From positions 62,001-126,000 of the forward strand of contig JASKOT010000008.1 in the NCBI GenBank assembly GCA_032158125.1: a DNA stretch of 64,000 nt. Reading direction: 5' to 3'. Source of the stretch: Papiliotrema nemorosa (Eukaryota; Basidiomycota; Tremellomycetes; Tremellales; Rhynchogastremaceae). The notes below the pieces were generated by a model, which was given only the letters and a program-made list of their open reading frames with translations, was not told where the DNA came from and did no database searches. A program made the position numbers and the translations under genes. Shown one piece after another: positions 8,992 through 21,900 of this stretch (position 1 is the first letter of the stretch; the number at the start of each line of letters is the position of its first letter).

Positions 8992-11900
8992 ATGTCCAGT
9001 CAGGACCATGTCGCGAAATACACAAGAAGGAAAGAGTTATGCTCCAAGGTCGAGTCATATTGGATAGACGAGCCCAAACGTGAGCCATCTCCACCCATCT
9101 TTGGCCCATTGTTGACAGAATTATAGGTCCAGGGGGACAGCTCGATGCATCTCTCAAAAAGCATACAACGCTTCTGAATCGACTGAAATCTTCCATCCTG
9201 GTCGGACCTTCCGACGCGCTCATCAAGGAGATCGACGGGCTGACCTTGTCCAAATACCTGGAAGAGATTGTCGCTGCCGTAGTGGAGGGATGTTCCAAGG
9301 GCAAAGGAGACCCAGAAGCCGCCGTAGACGTGAGCGACACCCAGACGAAGAGCTCATGATAGATCATTGTCCACCTTCACACTCGCTTGACGCCAGAATT
9401 CTTCCCATTGGTCCTGCCTCCCTTGCTCGCTTTGGTGGCTCCCATCCCGCCTAACAAAGATGCTGCAGAAAAGGAAGAAAAGGAAAAGATGGCCAGACAA
9501 CGCATCGTCATTCGCATCATTGCCGAGCTGGGTCTGATCAGCGCGTGGCAAGAGGGGATCGTCAAGGGTGCAGGAGAGGTGGGCAAGGTGTTACAGGCGT
9601 TGGTGAGTGGATCGTCCGATTCACGGTTAACCACAGATGACCGGCGACGTGCAATACACCAATATCCCTCTGATCACCACATTCCTCAAGTACTTCTCCC
9701 GAACCTACCTTGGACCCCGACCGGATACTGCTGAGCAACTCCCTGCCGGCGTTGAGGAGCTCGTGCCCGAGACTATTCAAGCCAAAATGAGGGAGCTGTT
9801 TCTAGGGTACTTCAACGCCGCCAGCAAGACTCTCATCAAAGGCCAACATGTAAGTCACCTTGCGTCGACCATGACTGACAGTAGAAACTCTTGGAGCAAG
9901 ACCGACGGAACCACGAAGCGTACATCAAATCTGGAGAAATCTTTGAAGATCGCCAACAAGCCTACGAAAAGATGACCAAAGCTGTAGAACGGCTCACGGC
10001 GGGGGTCCAAAGTCTGTCGGAACAATTGGGAGCCCCCATGCCGGTCTTGCCCACTGCAGCCAGTCTCGCCAAGTCTGGCCTGCAGATCGTCGAAGGTCAA
10101 TCCTCCTTTACAGTCAGAGAAGACGGACCGTCGGGTGGCATCTGGGACGACGAGGAAGAACGGAAATTCTACGAGGAAATTCTGGACCTGCGTGAAGTCA
10201 TCCCCGCCTCATTACTCGGTGTCAAGGATAAAAAGGAGGCGGACGCTGGAGATGACCACGAGGCCAAAGCGCAGGAAGCAGAGCAAAAGCAAAAGCAGGA
10301 CGAAGAGGATATCAGGCGTCAGCTGGAGCAGTTGGACGTCGACAAACCGCCAATCGAGCCTGAAGCCATAGCCACGGACCGTGCTGCATCAGAAGGGACT
10401 GGCTCGCCGATGCTGGGCCACACCGAACTCGAGATCGACGCCGATGGCAGCGGCCTAGCCGACGCGGTTGTGGGCGAAGACGAAGGACTATCCTCGGGCC
10501 CTGCAGCAAGACTCAACGCTCTACTCGCTGCGCTCCCTGAAGCGGTCAATCGTGAAATGATCGACAAGCTTGCGGTAGAATTCGCGTCGCTCAACTCGAA
10601 AGCGGCTCGGAAACGATTGATCAAACACATTGGAGCTGTCCCTAAAAACAGGACAGACCTGCTCCCTTACTACGCCCGATTCATCGCAATTCTCGACCCA
10701 TATATGCCCGATGTGGGCGCTGGGGTGTTGGAGGTCCTGGAAGAGGAACTTCGATACCTCCAAAGGAAGCGTCATATTCGAGAACTCGATAGTGTTCGGC
10801 TCAAGAATGTGCGCTTTTACGGCGAATTGGCCAAGTTCAAAGTGGCTAGACCATACGCCATCCTGCACGTCCTCAAAGTCTTTTTGGACGAGTTCAAGTG
10901 GAACATCGAAAACATTGCCAACCTGCTTGAAAACTGCGGAAGATTCTTGCTTCGATACGAAGGGACAGCTGGCACCGCCAAGAGCATGGTGAATAGCCCT
11001 CTCTCTGTTATGCTGACACCAGGTTGAACTCATGAGGCGCAAGCAAAGTACTTCTCACCTGGACCAGAGACAAAACGTCATGCTCGAAAACGCATTCTAC
11101 ATGTGCAACCCACCCGAACGAGTTGCACGGGAAGTCGTTCAACTCTCACCGATCCAGAGCTTCATCCAACACCTCCTCCACGATGTATTGTCAAAGCGCA
11201 CCCTCGACAAGGTCACCAAACTGCTCCGCAAGCTGCACTGGAGCGACGCCGAAACATATGATTATCTCTTGTTTTCCTTTACCCAAATCTGGGAGATCCG
11301 ATACAGCAATATTCCCTTTGCAGCGGCGTTGGTATACGACCTACAGCGGTATCACCCCGATTTTAGCATGACAATTGTGGACCAAGTGATGGAAGATATT
11401 CGATCTGGAATGGAGGTGAGTTTCACACGATTCGCATTTGATATCAGGAAAACATCTTCAAATACAACCAACGACGAATATCGACCATACGATATCTTGG
11501 CGAGCTGTACATGTACCGAATGATCAATGCCGCCGTCATCTTTGACACGCTTTGGTCCTTGATATCGTTTGGACATGCCGAGGGTTTGCCGGTCCCTGGC
11601 AGGGAAAGCCCCATCGATGCGGTGGACGATTTCTTCAGAGTCAGATTGGTCTGCACACTGCTTGATACCTGTGGAGCCTGCTTTGATCGAGGGTCGAGCA
11701 AGCGAAAGCTAGACCAATTCTTGACCATCTTTCAGGTTTGTCAAGGATTTCGTCCGGGATGACGGGACTGATGAGCAGTTGTATATCCTCTGTAAAGCTG
11801 AAATCCCCATGGATGTGGATTTCATGCTCAACGATACATGGGAGGTGAGTTTATCATCAGATCGGCAGAGTCTCACGGGTAGGCTGTCAGACCTAAAGAG

Positions 11901-12665
11901 AAACGCTTGAAGACCTTCGAAGCTGCCGCTCGAGCTGTGGACGATCTACTCGCTGCTCAAGCGGACCAAGCAGAAGAGTCGGCATCGGAAGACGGATCAG
12001 AGGAAGGTGACCGAAATCCTGTGGAAGTGGAGGAAGAAGAAGAACCCGCCACAGCCACCGGCGCGCAGGTTGGTCGAATCGATGACGACGATGAAGACGA
12101 CGAGGAATCCTCCTCTGACGAAGAAGACGACAATGACGTCGTGCTTATCCGAGACGAACATGTCGATGATGAGGAAGATGAAGCTGCACGAGACGATTTC
12201 GACCGAGAGTTTGCGCGAATGTTGGCAGATACGACGGATGCGCGACGTGGAGAGCGGAAAATCGCCCCGATTTTCGATACCGCCGTCCCACTCGTCAAAA
12301 AGCGTCCCGTCGTCGCTTCAACCGGAGCCCAAGCACACATTACCCCGGATGTCGGGACGGAGCCTAGCACTCATGGGATGGCATTCACACTGTTATCCAA
12401 AAAAGGAAACAAGCAACAACTCCGTAATCTCGATATCCCCCTGGACTCGGCTATCGCCCTCAATTCCATGTCGCATCAACAACGAAACAAGGCGGAACAA
12501 GAACAATTGAAACGTTTGGTCCTGCAAAACGAAAGACGACAAGGACAATCGGAAATGCTGGGTGAGCCTTCCTTTTTTCCGTATGCTCTAATGCGATCTG
12601 ACAGAGTAGCCATTCAAGAAGACGCGAGACAACGAGGCATTCGACTACGCTTTGTCCCTTCTTAG
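8992..12665 (+). CDS. UPF2: UPF2/NMD2, nonsense-mediated decay factor
   Basis: Cytoplasmic bridge between UPF1 and UPF3 in nonsense-mediated mRNA decay. Ten exons (8992-9079, 9127-9329, 9363-9602, 9637-9849, 9885-10988, 11023-11415, 11448-11735, 11779-11844, 11883-12561, 12610-12665) give 1109 residues. Three MIF4G repeats are recognisable: about 20-250, about 455-640 (start near ARLNALLAALPEAVNREMI) and about 665-860 (VVQLSPIQSFIQHLLHDVL). They are followed by an acidic stretch rich in D/E (about 880-950) and the conserved C-terminal UPF1-binding segment with MAFTLLSKKGNKQQ and LNSMSHQQRNKAEQEQLK. The first exon encodes the usual RKEL-containing start. The last intron (12562-12609, 48 nt) is a multiple of three without a stop, so its removal is inferred from the better C-terminus RVAIQEDARQRG joined as MLAIQED. 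Convergent with dynein. Confidence 0.94.
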
Positions 12666-12941
12666 TCGATCTCTTCGACATGGTCGCTTGCTTACGATGG
12701 ACGGCCTTCTCAGTACTCGTAGCGCCAACCAAAGCACAGTAGCTTTGTCTGTCATACGGCTTGCTTCGGCATTCTGCGAACTATCAGACGCAAAAGAGCA
12801 ATTCTGGACGTTTACGACCTGCGGTAACCAAGCCGAAACCATGGTCCAAGCTTGATCCATCCAGCTAGAGCTTGATCTGATCATGCGAAATCTACGTAGC
12901 TATGCATCCATCGTTACTCGTCGTTACCTTCGTATCTGACA

Positions 12942-15900
12942 CTACACCGCGGTCAAACACACTCCCCGTTGGGACACCACATCTTGCTTCACGCCATCCG
13001 TCTCAAGATCCACGCTAAACATCACATCACTCCTATCTCCATTCAGATAGACGGGCAGATTGACCGTCGGGCGCGATGGCAATGCCGTGTCTGCCTTGGT
13101 CCAGATGATTTGAGCAGATCTCAACCCCACCGGCTGTCCTTCGTTGATGACCATTCGCCCTCCTGACCAGGTGGCGCCGGCCAATCGCAAACCTGACATG
13201 TCAGCTTTGACCTTTCCGGGCCCATGGTGACTCACCGTCGATGACAAACGCCTCCTCATTCGCCGACCCCTCAATCTCGAGTTTCAGAGATAATTGTTCG
13301 AGAGACCAGCCCTTCTGATGCGCGATAGCCTGTCGTGTGGCTGTGACATAGGCTTCCGGTTGGAACAGCCCACCAAGCCACACGCCTCGTCTGGCCATAG
13401 GCTCTTGAGCGATCGTTTCAAGTTGTTGCAGACGAGCCTTGAGATCGGTAACAAAGGCTCCGACCGAAGTCTCAAGCGGGATCTTGTACTTTTTCCAGTG
13501 ACTCGGTACCGTTCCTGTACGTTAGCAAGAATCTAGACTCTAGACCCGACTCACCCTTGTTGAGATTAGACATCAGAGCTCGCAGTTCGTTGGTTTGCTT
13601 GACGCTTCCTGCACAAACTCCCTTGAGCTCTTCAAGATCCTCCCTGATCCTCTTCAATAGGCCAACGCCAGTGGCAGCCTCTCGAGCGAAGAATCGGGCC
13701 AGAGGCGACGGACCCGCTGGTGGCATCGAGAGTACCTTGGGCAGACTCTCAAGCCATTCCTCGGCATGCACCTTGAGCACGTTCATCCAGCCTGGTCGAC
13801 TGGAAGTCGCTGTAGAGACCAGACTCTCATCCTCGTCGTCCTCGGTGGTCCTCATCTTTCTCAATTTAACTACCGTCGCTTCACCTGGATGATTAGCCAA
13901 GATCGCTCCTCAATGATGCACCTTCTGCAGCAGCGACCACGCTCTCGGCACTCCCGGGCAAGCTCAACCACGCTGGCGGCTCTCGTTCCGGCAGCGATTG
14001 TGCCCATGAAACGAATTGGCTCAACTGCGTTCCTTCTGGTACGCTTAATCGCCCCTCTCCAGCAACATCAACCAATGCAAAGTCCGGGTCGTAAGCCTTC
14101 GGCGAGAAGATTCGATCCACAAAGGCATCGACGACCCGCTGATCATATTCAGAATCCACTCGACCACCATACACAGCTTGCTTGATAAGCGTTCTCAACG
14201 CGATCCAGGGGATCTGCGCTGGATCGACGTTCGCCTTGCCCTTTGACAGCGCGGTAAGCCAGAGATCGATCGTATGCAATGCCGCCTCAAAGTCCGAGTC
14301 GTTGAATTCGTAAGCCTTTGACCATCCGAGGGGCAGATATCGCAGTCGTTCTTGCACAACCGCATGAAACCAAGCCAAGAGGAAGAAGAGTCGTGCCTTT
14401 TCCGCGGGACCAGAGGAGATTCGTGCTTGCGGCAGACTCTTTAATGTGTCGAGCAAGTTGGCCCGCACTCCTGGCGGTGGTTCATTCATAATCACTCGTG
14501 ATTGGCGCAGAATATTGATCGGGATAACAGGATTCGTCTCCATGGTGAGGAACAGTCGGAAATTCCTGCTCGGTGACAAGCTGTGTAGCCGCTTCTCGAG
14601 TTGACCCAACCAACCTGGCGCAAGGTGCACGTTCTTGAGCAAGACCCATCCGCCTGTTCTCGCAGCGGTTGCAATTGCTTGCTCCGCCAAGCGGAAACCT
14701 TCGACGGACCCCATCGCAACAGATGTGCAGTCTGCTCCGACCGCTCGACACAGATTGTCCACTCGATAACTGGCATCATAGCCTGGGACCGAAGCCAGTG
14801 CGACGGGATTGGCAGGTCCAATCTCGTTTGCTACCATCGTCGAGAGGTCGTAAACAGATTGATCGGCCAGGTCTGAACCAAACACCCGATTTGAGAGGGC
14901 CGCAAAGGCTTGAGTGAGTCTATCCGGCCGGAACATTTTGGTCATCAAGATCCGTCGAGCGAAAACGACCGGTTCTGGAATCAGCTTTCGGTTTGCCAAG
15001 GACTTACCATCTACTGCCGGCCATGGCCATGGCATAGTATCATCTTGCTCGGCAAACGCAGTCCAAGCCGATTGGTTCGTCTGCAGATCGCTCTCGAGCG
15101 TGCCGACCATCTCCCGACTTAGGTGACTCTCCAGGGTTTTCCGCTGATCTTGACTGATCGACAGACCTGATTGCCCAGCGGGGACCTCCAGCACAGCATC
15201 AAGCTCATCCGAAATCGCCTCAGCGTTATCACCTTGGAGTCGCAGCTTGGCCAGGGTGATCGCAAGGACAACATGATCCACGTGCAAGAGCGACCTCGAA
15301 GCCCTCTGATAGGTGACCAAGAAGAGGTCATCGAACAATACCTTCTTCCTTGCCGCCGACTCGTTGAGACCTTTGAGCCGAGGATTTTGAAGCAAGACGT
15401 AATCAAAGATCTCCAAAAAGTACGCCAAGGAGAATTGATAAAAGTGGTTGATGGCGGCGAGCTGCTCGAGCGTAAAGTAGATGCCACTACAGGCTTGAGC
15501 TAGGGGAAGATACTCGGCCGTAACAGCTTCGACCTCTCGCATGACCACCTCGGTATCTTGCACCTTGCGAGTGACCTCGGCAGCCTCCTTCTTCAGCACT
15601 TCAAGCGTCTCGATGACCTTGTCGTCGTCGAGGATACTACCGGACGAATCGTTAAGGGCCTGCAAGAGCGACCTCTCGAGATGCCGAAGTCGCAGTCTAA
15701 ACTCGCCTTGCAACTTCATCAAATCCGTGCGCTTCTGATCGATCTCTGGCCTTTCCACCTTTAACACCTTGTCGAGTGCCTGGGTCTGAAGACTGCTTCG
15801 CGTCATGGTAAAGTTGACAAATGTCACCCTCGAACAGATGTCAGGCGAGAACTCGACCGAAGGATCCCGCGTCGACAGGAACATGGTAAATGAGGGTGAA

Positions 15901-18900
15901 AAGTCGATATCTTGATTCCCGATCCGGATCAACACTCTTCCACCTGTCCTTCGAAGCTCACGGTTCAGCACCGAGTTGAGAATAGGATCGAGATTCTCCA
16001 CGTCCTGTATCAAGAGCGGATTACCGAAACGCAAGGCGCTCTCTAGGTTCTTCAAAAACGCCTCGTCAAGGAAACTGGTGACGGTAATCTTTCGATCCCT
16101 GTATTCGTTTTGCAAAAAGACGGTCGCTTGGCCCGTTGGGTCGACGATCAGAGGATATCGATTGTATCTCTTGAGCATGACGGCATTCTCCACGCATAGA
16201 TTGTCGGCAGGCAGAGCATTCGATTGCCATCCGAGCCTCTCGTCCGCCGTCGATAGGAACTCTGACAAGGCGAGATCGGCCTTGAAGCTGATTCCAGCTT
16301 CGGCCAAGTGATCTGTCCACTCTCTTCGCATGACATCTCGGTAGTGTTGATCAAAGAATCCACTGTAGGCCAGGAATGCCGCAGAGACAAGAACGTCTCC
16401 GACAATCGTTCCCATCTCCGTATCGAAAGTCTTGCTCCCAGCATCCCATCGCTCCTGCTCGGAAGAGAGACTTCCAAGCAGAGTCATCGATCGGTCGACT
16501 TTGCTTTGAACACGGTCCATCTCCGTCTTGATGGCTTGTGTCTCGCTGATGAGCAATGCGTACTCCTCCTTGTATCGTGCAATACTGGCCTCGAGCTCGG
16601 CGACCGTCTCCATGACCACCTGAGCCTGCTGCTTAGTCGTCTCGGCTTGTTGCTCAAGCGATGCAACCTCTTGTCGAAGTGGCGCGACCTTGTCGAGAAT
16701 CTCAGAGAATCGCACCTGAGCAATGACCCACTGTACCAATGGCCCACATGCTCGAGAAGCCCGGTTGACCGTTTCGTAGTTGAAAGCGGGGTTGGCAATG
16801 TAGTCTCGCATCATCTTGTCTCGAACTCCTTTCGACATCTTTTTGGTGTCAAAGTTTTGGATGCTCGAGATGAAGTCGTCACGTCGGATTATACTCTGCA
16901 CAGTCCGCCAACTGTCAATCTGATGACCGAGCACAGAACATGCAGACTCCATGGCCAGTTTGACCGCCTCGGGCGGGTTGGCCATCGATCTGACCTCCGA
17001 CAAATGCTGCTTCTTGATGTTGCCGACAGCGGCTAGAGCCTCAAGAACGGCGGGTTCGGCTTGGGCTAGATCCTGCTTGACAACCTCCTGTCGTTGCTGA
17101 ATATACTCGTCCTGTTGACCCAGCGCAGCCTGGATCTCGATCGAAGCCGCCTTCTTTGCCTCGGCTTCTTGTTGATCCGACACCATTTGACGCAATTTCA
17201 GATTCGCCTCGGCGTTCTTCGCCTCCAGCTGCGAGCTCTTGATCGCCAAACTCTTTCGCAGATCCTCGACCTGACTGACAGTGTCCCGTAGTTTGTCAAG
17301 CCCGACATTGACATGCCGCTGCTGCTCCTCGAGCTCCTCCTTTTTCTCGTTGAACAGGCGGACATAATGATTGATACTGCGCTTCAGCTTGCCATATTCT
17401 AAACAGCAGTGCACTCACAAATCGAGAAAATGTCGGGGCGTGACATGATTATACTTTCCTTGGCGTTTGGCCAATTTTGCGGTGATCTCTTGCATCGACT
17501 GATGAACAAAGACCATGGCATTAACGACTGCCTGTCGATGAGAGGGAGAATTGTCCAAATCTCGATAGGCCACAGGGAATGGCGATGGCGCTTGATATAT
17601 GGGAGACTCTAGATCCAGAGTAGTCGTGAACTCCAAGCCGACTTGATACAATGCTTGGTCTGACCAATCACCGAACCAGTCCAGCACGCATCTGTTGAAC
17701 AAAGCTGGCGACGTTGCAGCCCTAGACGCAAGTCCATTCGCTGGCGGGTTCATCGTGAATACCACGTGCAAGTTTCGAGCAACCTGCTGGGTGAACCAAC
17801 GGTAGAGCTCTTCATGCGAGTCGAGCATGAGACCGTCTCGCTGTGATCCTTCCTTGCAAGCAGTCATGAGCGCCGCATGCTCGTCGCCCTCGAACAGGCC
17901 AGGCACTTCGGCATTAGCGAGCAGAGTGTTCATTCTTTCGAGGAATCCGGAATCGAGAACGTTCGACTCGTCCATGATGAAGCAGATCTTTTCGCCTTTG
18001 CAACCCGCTCGTCGAAGCACAGTACGCAGGTCATCGTCAAAGTCGGCGCCAGTGTACTTGTTAGACGCGTTGATCTGGTAGATGCTGAGGCCGTTCATCC
18101 AAGCGACAAAGCGAGACAGCGTAGTCTGTGTATTAGCAAAGATTCCAATGTCAGCTCACCTTTCCACCACCGCTGACTCCGATGAGTAAAAGATGCCCTT
18201 GAACCTGTCGGAACACTCGATCAATGCGAAGAACGTGATCCAGCACATCATTGAACAGTACCAACTGTACATCCAGCTCTTCCTCGTGGAATGCCCTGAG
18301 ACGAGCTTTAGTGTATTCTCTGAGCTGATTTCGGTCGACCGGGAGGTAATGCCTCGATGTCCAGTTGGAGAACAGAATTGGTCTGACCAAAGCTTCTCGC
18401 AAGTCAACGTTGGGAAAGTGCTGAGCCGCGACGGTATTGACCAAGTCGTCGGTCCAAGCCTTTTCGTCTTCCGCCACGAGCCTGTCCTGAAAGAGCCGCA
18501 ATCCCTCGTGAGCCCATACTCGTACAAGGCCCTCCATGGAGAGCGTCTCGAGAGGTTTGATGGCCTCGTAGACACCTCGAGCCCATCGAGTGAGCTCTCG
18601 AGGACTGTAGATATAGTGAGCTTGGATATCCGCGGTGAATCGCTTTTGCGAGGCGAGGAAAAAGGCGACCATCGCATCGGTGAGAGAATCAGAGTGGCCT
18701 CGGAGATTTGGCGCGACTTTGAGAAGTGCCCGGTTGAAGGTCCCATAGATCTGCTTGAGCGAAATTTCTCCTGGGTAGTCGACCATGACAACAGGTGCAT
18801 GTCGCAGAAATCGATGGCTGAGCGGAACTCGACCAGGATCGGTGGGAGGATTGCAAGCACCCACAAACTGGATCCGCTCAAGCTTGACCCACGACAAGTC

Positions 18901-21900
18901 GAAAGTTCGCCAGAACCCATTGCCCTCCATGAGCTGCCGCAAGAACGAGATGACACGCTGAGTGCCGTATTTGTCGAGCGAGGGCAGATTAATCTCGTCA
19001 CAAAACACCACAAGCCATCTGCCGATTTGCACAGGAGCCAGGACGACTCCGTTTGGCGTTTTCCGGTACTCACAATACTGCTCGAATGTCTTCAGGATGA
19101 GTTCAGGCGTAGTGGCGCTGGAAAAGTTGAGTCCGACCACTTCGAGATCGGGCAACTTTCTGAGAGCGCTAAAGAGAGTCATGGTCTTTCCGGAACCTGG
19201 TGGCCCACATAGCATCAACGGCTTGTGCTCGGCCAGCCAAGAATACAGCACATCTTCGTGTCGGACCGTGTCGATAGTCGGGATGACCACATCGGAAGCC
19301 GTGATGGCATGCGTTTCTACCTCTATGGTCGGCACCCGAGACTGCCATGATTGCCATTGACCACTGGCGACATCGACGTCATAATCGATCAAGGATCCTC
19401 CAGGAAGTTGAGGCGGTGTCTCGATACCAGAGTGTTTGCGCAAATGTTCCCCTAATTCGGCACGAATATCGAGACGACTGTCACCAGCAAACGACCATAT
19501 AACGTTGAGCAAGAGTCGCTTGCTGACGTACCCCTCGACCTTCTCGGCTGGCAAAGGAAAGTCGGAATGGCGAGCATTGTACTCTAGCACATTTCGAATG
19601 GTCCCGCGAAGAAGCGAGAAGAGCGTGTTGAGGGCTCGGATGACGGTAAAGTCCATAATGTGCTGGCAAGATTTGACAAAGTCGAGAGCGCCATTGACCA
19701 AGCCATCTGGGGCAAAGTGAGGCTGCAGGACGGCGACGATTTGCCTCTGCACCGCGTTGACATCGGAGGGACCGGCCTGACCTGCGGCATAATCGAAAGA
19801 ATCGTCTTCGTCAGCGTCTATAGAGGCTGTACACAAGAGGTCGAGTTGATGTTGGCAGATCATAGAGGTATCGATGACATCCTCACTGAACCAAATCATG
19901 CCACATCGCGACACGGTCGCAAGGGTGGCATAGCGAAGGTGCTCGACTTCAAACATGACTCGAACATTCGGCGGTAAATTGAGTCGCTCTCCATTTGGCA
20001 GTGTAAGCAGTTTGTTGTCATCTAGCACACTGTCGTCAGCTTGGCCCTGGCATCTTCACCAACCTGTTTAGATTCTCGACCCATTCGGGATCAACGTCGC
20101 CATCGAAGATGATCCAGTGTCGCTTGGCAGTCTCTCCCCTGACATTGTCCACAATCTTTCGCAGAATGTGGGTGAACAGTCCATCGTTCCACTCTCGAGT
20201 CGTCGGATCGAGCGTTCCGTACAGAGCTTCCTTGTCGATGGCCTTTGGATCGATAACATACGGTGTCCCCTCGATGCCATCGAGTCGTTCCAGAGCCGCA
20301 AGCAATACCTGCCAGGCCTGAGTCTTACCCGAGCCCGAAGGACCGACCATCATCAGACCGTGAGAGATGTTCTGAATCTGGTAGAGCTGAACAACCTTGT
20401 CCATCCACTGAGCGCCGGCAACGAGGTGTCTTTCTGCGCACACTTCGGTAATTTTGGCTTTCAGAGCATCGAGATCAACCGGGACATATTCAATGCCGGG
20501 GAAGACATCTTCGAGCAGGCTTTACATGAGCTTTGGATTGGATAGAAGTAAGAACTCACGCTTTCAACAATGGCACATCCTCCGCCACTAGCTTTGGTAC
20601 GATGGTCTCTGTCACCGATTGAATCATGATTTGCTGCTCTACAGAACTCTCCGACCCGCTCTCGTTTGATCCTGACTTCAGATGCCGATCGCGTTTCAGG
20701 ATACCGGCGCTGGCCAGCACAGACTTGAGCGCTCGAAGGCCAAAGTCGTAATGTGGTTGTGCCGATAGCTGCTCGGCACAGAGGTTGAAGAATGGCACAA
20801 CTTTGCTCGCAAGTGTTTCTGCGGTACGGAATCCTTTTGAAAACAACAATACTTGTGCGATGAGCTCCTGATCGGGTCGTGTCATCGCCATACTTCTGAA
20901 CAACTTTTTCAAGTTGTCCGGTAGGTTGGATCGGCCTGCGTAGCCAGGATTCATGGTGATGAAGATACCCGTCCTCGTATTGATCTTGAGCTTTTTCCCC
21001 ACTAATTCTACCTCCGCAGAGGGATTTGTCGCAGCTTCCGCCAAGCCCTGCTGGATGCTCTGAACTTGTTGCGATACGGCCGAAAGGATTCGCTCCTCGA
21101 GACGATTGAATTCGTCGAAACATCCCCAAGCTCCGACTTGGCAAAGACCGACAAAGATCCGTCCCATGGCCTGAAAGTCAAAGGTTTCGTCACAGCAAAA
21201 TACCAGGACGAAACGGCCAAGCTGGACTCCCAGTGCTTTCACCGATTCTGTCTTTCCTGTACCTGCTGGACCAAACGGCGAGCCACCTAGCTGATTGTTG
21301 AGGGCCTGAGTGAGCGTCAGGTAGCACCGATCCGTAAGTGGTGTTTGCACAAGTCGATCGGGGATCCCGAGGTATTCGTACCCATACGGGAATACTGCGT
21401 CTGCCATCCGGATCTCCAAGCGCTGGAGAGGATCCTCGATGTGGTCGTTCAAGTAGAATCGCATGTGATATAGCCAGTCAAAGTTGGTAGCATCTCGGAC
21501 ACCGCTGGCAATGAGAGCTCGAATGACGTCCCGTTGGTGAACGAGTTCGGTGATGAGATGCTCGCTTTTGCGTCGCTGTAAGACCGCAATGTCTTGCAAT
21601 ACCGTATCAGCGAGAAGATCCAGGGTCCTCGACACCAACGTAAGAACGCCGTCTAGTCCATTGCTTACGATAGCGGTCTCGACGAGGTCCGTCCAGGCGA
21701 CTTGTACAGCAAGGACAACCAGTTGAGCAGGGTATAGGTCGATCCAAGCGAGCAGAGAGCTGTGCGAGACCTCCTCCCCAACAGCATACAGTTGGCGAAG
21801 CTCCGCCACGGCTTGCGACAGAAGATGAGCAAGAGACAAACGCATCTCCGACTCGATCTTGGCCAGCCAGTCGTTGATCTTGGGAAAGTCCGTCAAGTAG

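Noticed and set aside
11907..12665. UPF2 C-terminus with the last intron read as coding
   Set aside because: The frame is open through 12562-12609, but that stretch has a GTGAGC donor and TAG acceptor, and removal gives a more family-like end; retention remains possible but is less likely.
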